From Alkalibacterium sp034520745 (GTDB lineage: Bacteria; Bacillota; Bacilli; Lactobacillales; Carnobacteriaceae_A), in the NCBI GenBank assembly GCA_034520745.1, contig JAXHNF010000016.1:62001-126000 (forward strand): a stretch of DNA of 64,000 nucleotides, in the 5' to 3' direction. The notes below the pieces were generated by a model. That model was not told where the DNA came from. It saw only the letters and a list, made by a program, of their open reading frames with translations, and made no database searches. Of this stretch, positions 20,495-29,484 are shown in pieces (position 1 is the stretch's first letter; each line of letters starts with the position of its first letter). A program made the position numbers and the translations under genes.

Positions 20495-21391
20495 ATGGAA
20501 AATAAATGGATCACCCTTTTTTCAAACTATTTAATGAATGAACGGCATTATTCTGAACATACGAACCGTGCTTATATCGACGATCTGCTGGCTTTCGAGC
20601 GGTTTTTAAAAGAGACCGGGGAAGAAGACATCCTGGCTGTCGAACTCTCTGATGCACGGATCTATTTGAGTTATTTAACGGATAAAGACTACTCGCGTTC
20701 CTCGATCTCACGTAAGATATCGAGCATACGGGCGTTTTACCAGTTTCTGCTCAACAATGAGATCGTCAGTGACAACCCTTTTTCCTATCTTCATCTGAAA
20801 AAACGGGGATCACGCCTGCCGACCTTCTTTTATGAAGAAGAAATGAAGGTTCTGTTTGAAGCGGCAGAAGGCGACAGTCCCCTCGACTTGCGCAACAAGG
20901 CGCTGCTTGAGCTGCTTTACGGGACAGGGATGCGTGTGAGCGAGTGCCAGGGGATCAAGCTTGACGATATCGACTTTCAAATGGGCATGCTGTTCGTCAA
21001 AGGGAAAGGGCGGAAAGAACGCTACATCCCCTTTGGTCATTACGCCAGCGTAGCCGTCAGGGATTATATCGATAACGGACGCCGAGGGTTGATGGAAAAA
21101 TACGGGAAAGATCATGATTTTCTGTTTATCAGCCACCATGGGGATCAGATCACTCAAAATGGGATACAGTTCGTTCTGACACAGCTGATCAAGAAGAGTT
21201 CCCTGTCCCATAACATCACACCGCACATGCTCCGTCACACGTTTGCGACCCATCTGCTCAATAATGGGGCAGACATACGCACGGTACAGGAGCTGCTCGG
21301 ACATAAGAGTTTATCTTCCACGCAGATCTATACCCATGTGACGACGGAGCATCTGCAGAAAGACTACAATTCGTATCATCCAAGAGCCTGA
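20495..21391 (+). CDS. xerC: Tyrosine recombinase XerC
   Basis: XerC resolves chromosome dimers at dif during cell division. The intact 298-residue protein has an N-terminal SAM-like core-binding domain and the catalytic set R147 (GTGMRVSE), a Lys in KGKGRKERYIPF, H244 and R247 (HMLRHTFATHLL), H270 (GHKSLSSTQIY) and the nucleophile Y279. The start ATG 20495 follows GAGGAGAG. It lies directly before hslV-hslU, the conserved Bacillota order (codV-clpQ-clpY in B. subtilis), so it is the housekeeping enzyme and not a phage integrase. Confidence 0.95.
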   Translation: MENKWITLFSNYLMNERHYSEHTNRAYIDDLLAFERFLKETGEEDILAVELSDARIYLSYLTDKDYSRSSISRKISSIRAFYQFLLNNEIVSDNPFSYLHLKKRGSRLPTFFYEEEMKVLFEAAEGDSPLDLRNKALLELLYGTGMRVSECQGIKLDDIDFQMGMLFVKGKGRKERYIPFGHYASVAVRDYIDNGRRGLMEKYGKDHDFLFISHHGDQITQNGIQFVLTQLIKKSSLSHNITPHMLRHTFATHLLNNGADIRTVQELLGHKSLSSTQIYTHVTTEHLQKDYNSYHPRA

Positions 21392-21420
21392 CTAGAACAC
21401 TTTAAACGGAGGAATATAAA

Positions 21421-21960
21421 ATGACAGATTTTCACGCAACGACAATACTGGCCGTCCATCATAACGGCGAATGTGCCATGGCCGGTGACGGACAGGTGAC
21501 CATGGGTGAACAGGTCATCATGAAAGGGACCGCCCGCAAGGTCAGAAAAATATACAACAACGAAGTGCTTGTCGGTTTTGCCGGCAGTGTGGCTGATGCC
21601 TTTACGCTGGAAGAGAAATTTGAAGGCTATCTGAATCAGTACAATGGCCATTTGATGCGGGCCGCAGTGGAACTGGCGCAGGAATGGCGCACAGACAAGA
21701 TGATGAAAAACCTGGAAGCGCTCCTGATCGTCATGAACAAAGAACAGATGTTGCTCGTTTCAGGGAATGGTGAAGTGATCCAGCCCGATGACGGCGTCTT
21801 AGGCATCGGTTCAGGCGGGAATTTCGCCTTGTCCGCAGCCAGAGCCCTGAAAAAACACGGGCACAGCCTCAGTGCTGAAGAGATCGCTAAAGACAGCTTA
21901 TCTATTGCCGCTGATATCTGTGTCTATACAAACCACAACATCGTAACAGAAAAACTGTAA
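21421..21960 (+). CDS. hslV: ATP-dependent protease proteolytic subunit HslV (ClpQ)
   Basis: HslV forms the double-ring peptidase of the HslUV protease. The intact 179-residue protein begins MTDFHATTILAVHHNG and has GDGQVTMGEQVIMKGTARKVRK. As in B. subtilis ClpQ (CodW), there is a short N-terminal extension ahead of the usual ATTI, so Thr2 rather than the later Thr may be the N-terminal nucleophile after Met removal. That is inference from the homologue. A good ribosome site precedes it and hslU follows after 13 bases. Confidence 0.96.
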   Translation: MTDFHATTILAVHHNGECAMAGDGQVTMGEQVIMKGTARKVRKIYNNEVLVGFAGSVADAFTLEEKFEGYLNQYNGHLMRAAVELAQEWRTDKMMKNLEALLIVMNKEQMLLVSGNGEVIQPDDGVLGIGSGGNFALSAARALKKHGHSLSAEEIAKDSLSIAADICVYTNHNIVTEKL

Positions 21961-21973
21961 GGAGATTGATGAC

Positions 21974-23398
21974 ATGAGAGCTAGAAATGATTTGACACCT
22001 AGAGAGATCGTAACCAGACTGGACAAATATATCGTTGGACAGAATGACGCCAAGAAAGCCGTCGCAGTAGCCTTACGTAACCGTTACCGCCGCCTGAAAC
22101 TGGATGACGACATGCAGAAGGAGATCACACCGAAGAATATTTTGATGATCGGTGCGACAGGGATCGGTAAAACGGAAATCGCCCGTCGCCTGGCTGCCAT
22201 CGTGGATGCCCCGTTCATCAAAGTCGAAGCGACTAAATTCACTGAAGTCGGCTATATCGGCCGTGACGTGGAGTCCATGATCAGAGATCTGACTGAGTCA
22301 GCGATCCAGCTGGTCAGAGACGAGTACCGCAGAGATGTGCGCGGTCGTGCAGAGAAAAGAGCGATAGAACGTGTCGCCAAAGCGCTGGCTCCCGGAATCA
22401 AAAAAGAAAAAACGGGTTATGACAACAATCCTTTAGCAGGCATGTTCCGAGGCATGGGGATGGACCCTAACCAGTTCAACCAGAACGCTGAAGAAGAGGA
22501 AGAAACGGTCACGGAAGACATCTCTTCCAAGCGCAGCGCACTGATCGATCAGATCAGCCGCGGGGTACTGGACGCAAGAGAAGTCGAGATCAAAGTCGAA
22601 GAAAAGAAAAAAGCGTCGAACAGCCCGATGAGCCAGCCACTAGAACAGATGGGCATCGACCTGTCTGAAACGTTCGGCCAGCTGACCCCGGCCAAGAAAG
22701 TCAAACGTAAAGTGACCGTGAAAGAAGCTGTCGAGATCTTTACCGAAGAAGAAGCAGACAAACTGATCAATACCGAAGATATCTATTCGGATGCCATTAA
22801 CTTGACGGAAAATGCCGGTATCATCTTTGTCGACGAGATCGACAAAATCACGTCCAAAGGTCAGCAGAACAGTGGCCAGGTTTCCAGAGAAGGCGTTCAG
22901 CGGGACATCCTGCCGATCGTTGAAGGATCAAGTGTGAAGACGAAATATGGAACAGTGAATACGGATCACATCTTGTTCATCGGTTCAGGGGCGTTCCACT
23001 TGTCCAAACCGAGCGATCTGATCCCGGAACTGCAGGGACGTTTCCCTATCCGCGTCGAGCTGGATGACCTGACCAAAGACGATTTTGTCAAGATCCTGAC
23101 CGAACCGGAAAATGCGTTGGTGAAACAGTACCGGGCATTACTAGATACCGAAAACATCGATGTCATCTTTACGATGGAAGCCATCGAAAAAATCGCGGAA
23201 ATCGCTTTTGACGTCAATGATTCCACAGATAACATCGGAGCGCGCCGTCTGCACACTATCCTGGAACGCCTGCTTGAAGACCTGCTGTTCGAATCACCGG
23301 ACATGAGCATGGGCGAAGTGAAGATCACAGAAAAATATGTCGAAGACAAGATCGGGCATATCGTTGAGAACAAAGACCTCAGCCGCTATATCCTATAA
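21974..23398 (+). CDS. hslU: ATP-dependent protease ATPase subunit HslU (ClpY)
   Basis: HslU is the AAA+ unfoldase that feeds proteins into HslV. The intact 474-residue frame has Walker A GATGIGKT at residues 60-67, VEATKFTEVGYIGRDVESM, a variable I-domain around 145-260, Walker B IIFVDEIDKI near 280 and the C-terminal LSRYIL tail that docks into HslV. In B. subtilis codY follows; here a PAS-GGDEF gene follows instead. Confidence 0.97.
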   Translation: MRARNDLTPREIVTRLDKYIVGQNDAKKAVAVALRNRYRRLKLDDDMQKEITPKNILMIGATGIGKTEIARRLAAIVDAPFIKVEATKFTEVGYIGRDVESMIRDLTESAIQLVRDEYRRDVRGRAEKRAIERVAKALAPGIKKEKTGYDNNPLAGMFRGMGMDPNQFNQNAEEEEETVTEDISSKRSALIDQISRGVLDAREVEIKVEEKKKASNSPMSQPLEQMGIDLSETFGQLTPAKKVKRKVTVKEAVEIFTEEEADKLINTEDIYSDAINLTENAGIIFVDEIDKITSKGQQNSGQVSREGVQRDILPIVEGSSVKTKYGTVNTDHILFIGSGAFHLSKPSDLIPELQGRFPIRVELDDLTKDDFVKILTEPENALVKQYRALLDTENIDVIFTMEAIEKIAEIAFDVNDSTDNIGARRLHTILERLLEDLLFESPDMSMGEVKITEKYVEDKIGHIVENKDLSRYIL

Positions 23399-23417
23399 AA
23401 CTGAACGGAGTGCTTAA

Positions 23418-24403
23418 ATGAGTAGAACAATGACAACTGACCACACAAAAGAAGAACTGATCGAAAAAATTGAAGCACAGCAGATGCTTATAGACGAACT
23501 GCTTGCGGAAAAAGAATCGGAATCCAGACTCGATTATCCCTGGAAAGGGAACTCGGGCACTGGTACTGGAACGTCCGTACCAATGATGTGGTCTTCAATC
23601 CTCTGAAAGCCGAAGCCCTGGGTTATACGAATGAAGAGTTACCGGAAAAAGTGCCTTATGACTTCTTTACAAGCAGATTGCACCCTGAGGATTATGAAAA
23701 AGTGATGGACAATATGCGCGAGCATCTTAAAGGTAATACGCCTGTTTATGAGGTCGAGTACCGGATCAAAACCAAAGACGGTGACTGGAAATGGTATTAT
23801 GACCGCGGGAAAGTCACGCGACGTTCAGATGAAGGCGCTCCGCTTTTTCTTGCGGGCATCGTCTTCGACATAACCAGACAGAAATCCAAAGAGGAAAATC
23901 TGGAAGAGCTGACGTCGACGCTGATCGAGCTGGTGGACAAAGACGAGCTGACGCAGATCAGAAATCGCCGGTCCATCATCCGTGAACTGAAATCCCGCAT
24001 GCTGGCATCAGCCATCCAGGAGCACCCGCTCGTCATCTGCATGGTGGATATCGATGATTTCAAGCATCTGAATGACACGAAAGGGCATGTCTTCGGCGAT
24101 TACGTTCTTCGGGAAACGGCTAAAACACTGGAACAGGTCCTGGCCGGCAAAGGCTGCGTGGGCCGCTACGGTGGAGAAGAGTTTCTGATCCTGCTGCCCG
24201 ACAGGACCAGAGCGTCGGCTGAAGAAATCCTTGAAGACTGCCGTCTGGCCATTGAAACCAATGAATTTCTGAGACACGAATCATTGACGATCAGTGGCGG
24301 TTATGCGGTTTATGAACAAGGGGATCATGAAGATCTCCTTAATGAAGCCGACGAGAAAATGTATCAGGCAAAGGAAAACGGGAAAAACCAGATCATCGGT
24401 TAG
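23418..24403 (+). CDS. PAS-GGDEF diguanylate cyclase (one frameshift)
   Basis: The predicted role is synthesis of cyclic di-GMP in response to a signal sensed by the PAS domain. No transmembrane segment is visible, so it is probably cytoplasmic. After an N-terminal coiled segment the frame breaks near 23545, at WKGN. The restored sequence goes through a PAS/PAC domain (GYTNEELPEKVPYDFF, then VEYRIKTKDGDWKWYYDRG) into a GGDEF domain with DELTQIRNRRS, DIDDFKHLND and active-site motif RYGGEEFLILLP. An active-site GGEEF means the cyclase is likely functional. The gene starts 20 bases after hslU, and a strong terminator follows. Confidence 0.9.
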
Positions 24404-24404
24404 T

Positions 24405-24464
24405 AAAAAGACCTTATCTACGCTCAGTCACTGAAAAAGTGACTGAGACAGATAAGGTCTTTTT
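24405..24464. terminator. Bidirectional terminator between the GGDEF gene and plsY
   Basis: AAAAAGACCTTATCT at 24405-24419 pairs with AGATAAGGTCTTTTT at 24450-24464, extended inward by CTCAGTCACT/AGTGACTGAG. A-runs and T-runs flank both sides. Confidence 0.9.
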
Positions 24465-24473
24465 GTCTATTGA

Positions 24474-25076
24474 TTATTTTTTCTCAGGTTTATTCAATCC
24501 AAAAGGCACTTTGTTTTCTTCGCCTTTTCTGATCCGTTCGATATTTGCCCGGTGTCTGATGACCACCAGCAGCATAGCGATCCAGACGATCATGGAGAAC
24601 ACCCAGTCGCCGATGAAAAGTGAAGCGATTGCCGCAATAACAAAGGTCACCACACTGGCCAGACTGACCATGCTGGACGTATAAAGTACGGCTGCGAACA
24701 AGAGGATCAGGATGAGTACAAACAGAGGCTGCACGCCCAAGGCCACCCCGGCAGTTGTTGCCACCGCTTTGCCGCCTTTGAAGCCTGCAAAAATGGGATA
24801 AACATGACCGATGATCGCGAACAGTCCAAAAATCATTGGATGAATCGAAAGACCGAACCAGACCGGCAGCAATACGGCCAGCGTTCCTTTGGCTATATCC
24901 ATGATAAGAACGACCGTCCCGGCCCCTTTACCCAAAACGCGAAACGTATTGGTCGTCCCAGAATTGCCGCTGCCGTGGTTTCTGATATCTGTTTTGTAAA
25001 AGGCTTTGCCTATCCACACACCTGAGGGAATGGATCCCAGCAAATAAGCCGTCAGTATAAGTATGATTTCTATCAA
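24474..25076 (-). CDS. plsY: Acyl-phosphate glycerol-3-phosphate acyltransferase PlsY
   Basis: PlsY is a membrane enzyme that moves the acyl group from acyl-phosphate to glycerol 3-phosphate, the first step of phospholipid synthesis. The start is TTG at 25076 with AAGGAGGAA upstream, giving 200 residues; the longer frame to 25205 has no site. Family motifs are GSIPSGVWIGK, GSGNSGTTNTFRVLGK and GHVYPIFAGFKGGKAVATTAG, in a protein with about six transmembrane helices. In B. subtilis plsY is adjacent to and divergent from parE; here an iron transporter operon lies between them. Confidence 0.95.
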   Translation of the reverse strand: MIEIILILTAYLLGSIPSGVWIGKAFYKTDIRNHGSGNSGTTNTFRVLGKGAGTVVLIMDIAKGTLAVLLPVWFGLSIHPMIFGLFAIIGHVYPIFAGFKGGKAVATTAGVALGVQPLFVLILILLFAAVLYTSSMVSLASVVTFVIAAIASLFIGDWVFSMIVWIAMLLVVIRHRANIERIRKGEENKVPFGLNKPEKK

Positions 25077-25209
25077 AAGTAGTTCCTCCTTAAGTTGTCC
25101 CTTGAAACCCTTATTAATTCTACCATGATATAAGGGTGACAACAATAAGAAGTGACTGGTGCTTGTCACTTGTTTTATCTGAACGCCGGTTGTGATATAC
25201 TTCATTTAA

Positions 25210-25238
25210 TTGAAAATGATTCTCAATATATTTATAAA
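25210..25238 (+). promoter_or_regulatory. fbpC promoter with Fur box
   Basis: A 7-1-7 Fur-type dyad TGAAAATGATTCTCA at 25211-25225 matches 13 of 15 positions of TGATAATNATTATCA. It overlaps a candidate promoter with TTGAAA at 25210-25215 and TTATAA at 25233-25238, spacing 17. This predicts repression in iron-replete cells. Confidence 0.75.
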
Positions 25239-25267
25239 ATAAAATTGCACTTTAAGGAGCGGCTCGC

Positions 25268-26327
25268 ATGTCTTTCATTGAAATAAAAAATTTAACTAAG
25301 CGTTTTGATGATCACTCTCAGCCCGCGGTAAATAACGTCAGCTTCAGCATTAGTAAAGGGGAAATCATTTCACTGCTGGGTCCCAGCGGATGCGGGAAAA
25401 CCACAGCTCTTCGCATGATCGCAGGATTTGAAAATCCTTCACATGGCACCATTAAAGTGGGCAGTGAGCTGATCGTATCGGATTCAGCTGTCGTTTCTCC
25501 AGAAAAAAGAGGCATAGGTATGGTTTTTCAAGAGCATGCTTTGTTCCCGAATATGACCGTGGCTAAAAACATCATGTTTGGTCTGAAAAGTATGAAAAAA
25601 AGTGAAAAAATCGAACGTGTCAAAGCTATGCTGAAATTAGTTGAACTGGAAGGATTTGCTGACAGTTTTCCCTCTAAGTTATCCGGGGGCCAGCAGCAGC
25701 GTGTCGCCATTGCTCGATGCGCTGGCCCCTGCGCCGCATGTCATCTTGCTGGATGAACCCTTCAGCAGTATCGATACAGGGTTGAGGGAAAAAATGAGAC
25801 AGGATATCTCACTGATTTTAAAAAAAGCCAAAGCAACGGCTATAATCGTGACACATGATCAGAAGGATGCGTTTGCTGTGTCGGATAAAGTGGTCGTAAT
25901 GAAAGATGGGATGATCCAGCAGATCTCTACGCCAAAAGAACTATATCGCTGTCCGGCCAATTGTTTTGTTGCGCAGTTTGTAGGGAAAACGAATCTTTTT
26001 CAGGGAGAGATCAGAGCGGATGCAGACGCTGTATCGACGCCAATCGGACGATTGCCGATCGCGTCCTTATCGGCTCGTAAGCCTGGCAAAGTGATGCTGT
26101 CGGTCAGACCTGAACATATCTCTCTAGACCCCCATGGTTTTTTCCGCGGCACGGTGGAACGTATCGTTTATGGAGGAGATCAGCAGGAAATCCATCTGGG
26201 TGTTCACACCCTTAAAGGAGAAGGGGCGGCGCCAGTCATTATTTCTGCACCGATCGATCACGATATACTGGTCGGGCAGTGTTTGAACTTTGATATCAAT
26301 AAAGAGCATGTGACGGTCATAGACTAA
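25268..26327 (+). CDS. fbpC: Iron(III) ABC transporter ATP-binding protein (one frameshift)
   Basis: This is the ATPase of an FbpABC-type ferric iron importer. Motifs are Walker A GPSGCGKTT near residue 40, signature KLSGGQQQR near 137, and after a break near 25725 Walker B VILLDEPFSSID. The H-loop is VTHDQKDAFA. A C-terminal TOBE-like domain (VMLSVRPEHISL onward) completes about 352 residues. The start ATG 25268 follows AAGGAGC. A Fur box lies in its promoter. The gene order here is ATPase, binding protein, permease. Confidence 0.93.
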
Positions 26328-26369
26328 ATACTAACTTTGATGTTTTGTGAAGGTTGTTACATTTATATC

Positions 26370-26426
26370 TTGACTATTGAGTGATACCTAGCGTATTGTT
26401 TTAATTGCGAATGATAATCGTTCTCA
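26370..26426 (+). promoter_or_regulatory. Second promoter and Fur box, upstream of fbpA
   Basis: TTGACT at 26370-26375 and TATTGT at 26394-26399 are separated by 18 bases. A second Fur-type dyad TGATAATCGTTCTCA lies at 26412-26426 (13 of 15 matches), just downstream of the -10 box and so in position to block transcription start. Confidence 0.75.
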
Positions 26427-26449
26427 ATTAAAAAATAGGAGTGATAGTG

Positions 26450-27493
26450 ATGAATAGAAAATCAGCTATTGGAGTGACAAGTTTGGCCGCTTTAAGCCTG
26501 CTGGCAGGATGCGGGGCAGAGACGGACACCGTTAATGAATCGGAAGAACTGATCGTTTACTCTTCCAGGAACGAAATGTTCGTATCAGAGCTTCTGGAAA
26601 AATTTGAAGCAGATACGGGGATCGAAGTCAATGCCCTTCACGGAGTCGAACCTTTGCAGATCCTGGAAGAAAGAAATAATACGCAGGCTGATGTATTCAT
26701 TTCAAATGATATCGGGGCACTGGAACATCTCAATCAGGAAAATTTACTTAGAGCAACAGAACCCGAAAACATAGAAAGCATCGAAGAAATGTACCGTGCT
26801 GAAAACAACGAATGGATCGCACTGTCCTCTAGAGCCAGAGGATTCATCTACAATAAAGATCTGATCGATGAATCAGACGTTCCTTCCCGCATGGAAGACT
26901 TGATTGAAAATGACTACAGTGATATCGAAAACGGTTATGCCATCACCCGTGGTGGAAATGGAGGCATGATCTCCAATGTTTCTGCTCTGAGATATGAGTG
27001 GGGAGATGAGCGGACTACGGAATGGATCGAATCGGTCCAGGACAATTCAGCCGCTATTTTTCAAGGTCATGGAGATATCAGACGTGCAGTCGGTGAAGGG
27101 CTCCATGCGTTCGGCTTAGTGAATAATTATTATTACCATCAGCAGCTGCTTGAGCCGGACAACAATAATGTCGGCTTCGTCTATCCTGACCAGGGAGAAG
27201 GAGAAATGGGTGCGATCGTGAACGGTGCCGGTCTGGGACTTTTAAATGACAGTCCGAACGAAGAAGCCGCTCAGGTTTTCCTGAACTGGATCTTGGAAGA
27301 AGAGAACCAGCTGGCTTTTGTCGGAGAATCGCTGGAAGTTCCGGTCAACAGTGACTTGACGCCTCCTTTCGAATCAGCGGTCAAATTAACTGATTTGAAT
27401 GTTCAGTCCATGCCACTTAAAGAATTAGGCGATTATTTTGAAGATACGCGTTCACTCATTGAAGACGCCGGTTTAGATTTGAATCTGAAATAA
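26450..27493 (+). CDS. fbpA: Iron(III)-binding lipoprotein of the ABC importer
   Basis: This extracytoplasmic solute-binding protein captures ferric iron. It is a lipoprotein with lipobox LLAGC, Cys at 21. The family Fe-ligand tyrosines are seen as YYY at residues 227-229. Other family features are IVYSSRNEMFVSELLEKFE near the start and the ending LEDAGLDLN-like helix. The start ATG 26450 with TAGGAG is preferred over GTG 26441. The protein is intact (347 residues) and rich in Glu and Asp. It has its own Fur-boxed promoter, which may allow higher expression than fbpC. Confidence 0.93.
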   Translation: MNRKSAIGVTSLAALSLLAGCGAETDTVNESEELIVYSSRNEMFVSELLEKFEADTGIEVNALHGVEPLQILEERNNTQADVFISNDIGALEHLNQENLLRATEPENIESIEEMYRAENNEWIALSSRARGFIYNKDLIDESDVPSRMEDLIENDYSDIENGYAITRGGNGGMISNVSALRYEWGDERTTEWIESVQDNSAAIFQGHGDIRRAVGEGLHAFGLVNNYYYHQQLLEPDNNNVGFVYPDQGEGEMGAIVNGAGLGLLNDSPNEEAAQVFLNWILEEENQLAFVGESLEVPVNSDLTPPFESAVKLTDLNVQSMPLKELGDYFEDTRSLIEDAGLDLNLK

Positions 27494-27530
27494 AACGAGA
27501 ACACATTCTAATGAAGCATAGGAGCAGACG

Positions 27531-29169
27531 ATGAGTCAAACGACTAGCCACAGCAAAAGAAAATCTGATTATTTGTCCAGACTGTTTAAATTTGATCGTG
27601 CTGTCTGGGATGGAAACATGCCGAGTCCGGCGCTGCTGGTCGTCTCTATGGTGATTGCACTCGGTATGACGTTTCCTCTGCTATATGTCGTTTATCAGTC
27701 TTTTATGGCCGGCAGTGAAAGCTGGAAAAGGCTGCTGGATACCCGTATACCGGAATTGTTATGGAGCACCCTGTCTCTTGGCGCAGCGGTCACATTGACC
27801 TCGACCTTTATCGGGGTGTCCCTGGCATGGCTGGTGACGCGCACGGATCTGCCCGGAAAAAAACTCTGGAAATGGCTTTTAGCGCTGCCTCTGGTCATTC
27901 CGCCATATGTAGGAGCGGTAACCTATATAATCGTTTTAGGACCTAGAGGATGGCTTTATGAAGCTGTGAGAACTGTTTCCGGCAACGATGGCGGGTATAG
28001 CTTTGACATTTATTCGTTTTTTGGTGTGTTTTCAGTGCTGACCCTTTTCACTTACCCTTATGTCTACCTCATCACCAGCGCGTCACTCAGGAAAATCAGC
28101 CAGACTTATGAAGAAGTCGGGAGGTCTTTAGGGCATAACGGCTTTTATATATTTTTCAGGATCATTCTGCCCATGCTGGTACCGGCGATCGGAGCGGGTG
28201 GGATCCTCGTCTTTTTATATGTCATCAGTGATTTTGGTGCAGTATCCATGCTGCGGTATGTGACGTTTACGTCAGCGATTTATTATCAGCGAGCCGGTTT
28301 CGATATACCTTCTGCATCCGTTTTGAGTCTAGTCTTAGTTGGCGTGACAATGGTGGCGCTCTTGATCGAAAAATGGATGAAAGGCCGAAAATCCTATTAT
28401 CAGACCAAGGGGATGACCGGCGAGGTTCAAACCTTGCGTTTGGGTAAATATAAAGGCCTGTCGTTACTTTATGTCATGTTTATTTTTCTTGTATCTGCTG
28501 CTTTGCCGATCATCGTGCTCAGTTACTGGACGTATGTTGGAGCTGACAGTGGTCTGATCGACAGCACCATCATTGAATATACCTTAAACAGCTTTCAAGT
28601 CGCGGCTTTGACGGCTGGAGCAAGCATGGTTTTTTCTGTCCCGCTTGTATATTTGTATTCCAGACACTACTCTGTGTTCAGCAGTCTGATATATAAATTG
28701 AGCTATACAGGCTATGCGCTTCCGGGCGTCATCGTAGCGCTGGGGTTGGTTTATATCTTCAACAATCATATCCCGGTTCTTTACAACACGGTCTTCCTGA
28801 TCGTTGTCGCTCAACTCATCCGGTTCATGCCGCAGGTGCTGCAATCCGGTGAAACAGCGCTTGAACATGGTTTCGCCGCGTATCGATGAGTCTGCCAGGA
28901 GTTTAGGTCATCCGACCTGGAGTGTGATACTTTTTGTCATTATGCCTTCTATTCTTCCGGGACTGCTGGCGGGGGGCGCGCTTGTCTTTGTCAGTTCCCT
29001 GAAAGAGCTGCCTGTGACGCTGATGCTTCGGCCCCCGGGCTTCGACACGCTCGCCATCAGGGTCTATTATCAGGCTTCTGAAGCGCTCTATGCCCAGGCG
29101 GCTCCTGGAGCGCTGATCATTATTTTAGTTTCGATCATTCCCTTGTATTATTTACTGAAAAATTACTGA
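27531..29169 (+). CDS. fbpB: Iron(III) ABC transporter permease, two fused domains (one frameshift)
   Basis: This is the membrane channel of the importer, made of two tandem permease domains with about 12 helices. EAA-type loops are visible in each half: EEVGRSLGHNGFYIFF near residue 200 and DESARSLGHPTWSVILF in the second half. The frame breaks near 28870, inside the loop that precedes the second EAA motif; the rest runs to 29169. The joined length is about 545 residues. It closes the fbp operon and is followed by a strong hairpin. Confidence 0.92.
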
Positions 29170-29200
29170 TCCACTCATAAAGGAGTAAGCATCTTCATAT

Positions 29201-29253
29201 GAAGCTGGCGGTTTGTCCATGGAAAAGGACAAACCGCCAGCTTCTATATTTTT
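29201..29253 (+). terminator. Terminator after fbpB
   Basis: A perfect 19-bp stem: GAAGCTGGCGGTTTGTCC and its complement are separated by a seven-base loop and followed by a T-rich tail. The rest of the gap to 29484 holds no gene; a TATTAT at 29409-29414 may be the -10 box for parE. Confidence 0.85.
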
Positions 29254-29484
29254 CATATCAGATTCTTTAAGTGAAAGACACAGTCAAAGCCATAAAAGAC
29301 TGCTTTTAATACCTGGTCAGAACTATTTCTATAAACTGATAAAGGGGGAAGTGACTGTCAAAAACGAGGAAAAATGGCATTGGCGTTTTTAGGGACGCGT
29401 TTTTATGGTATTATATTAATGCTTGTGTTTTTGTATCGAAAAGCACAGATTATTCTATGAATCACTTCGAGGAGTAAATATAAA

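Noticed and set aside
20495..21391. Possible phage or integron integrase
   Set aside because: The tyrosine recombinase sits in the conserved xerC-hslV-hslU order and has no phage genes or attachment repeats nearby.
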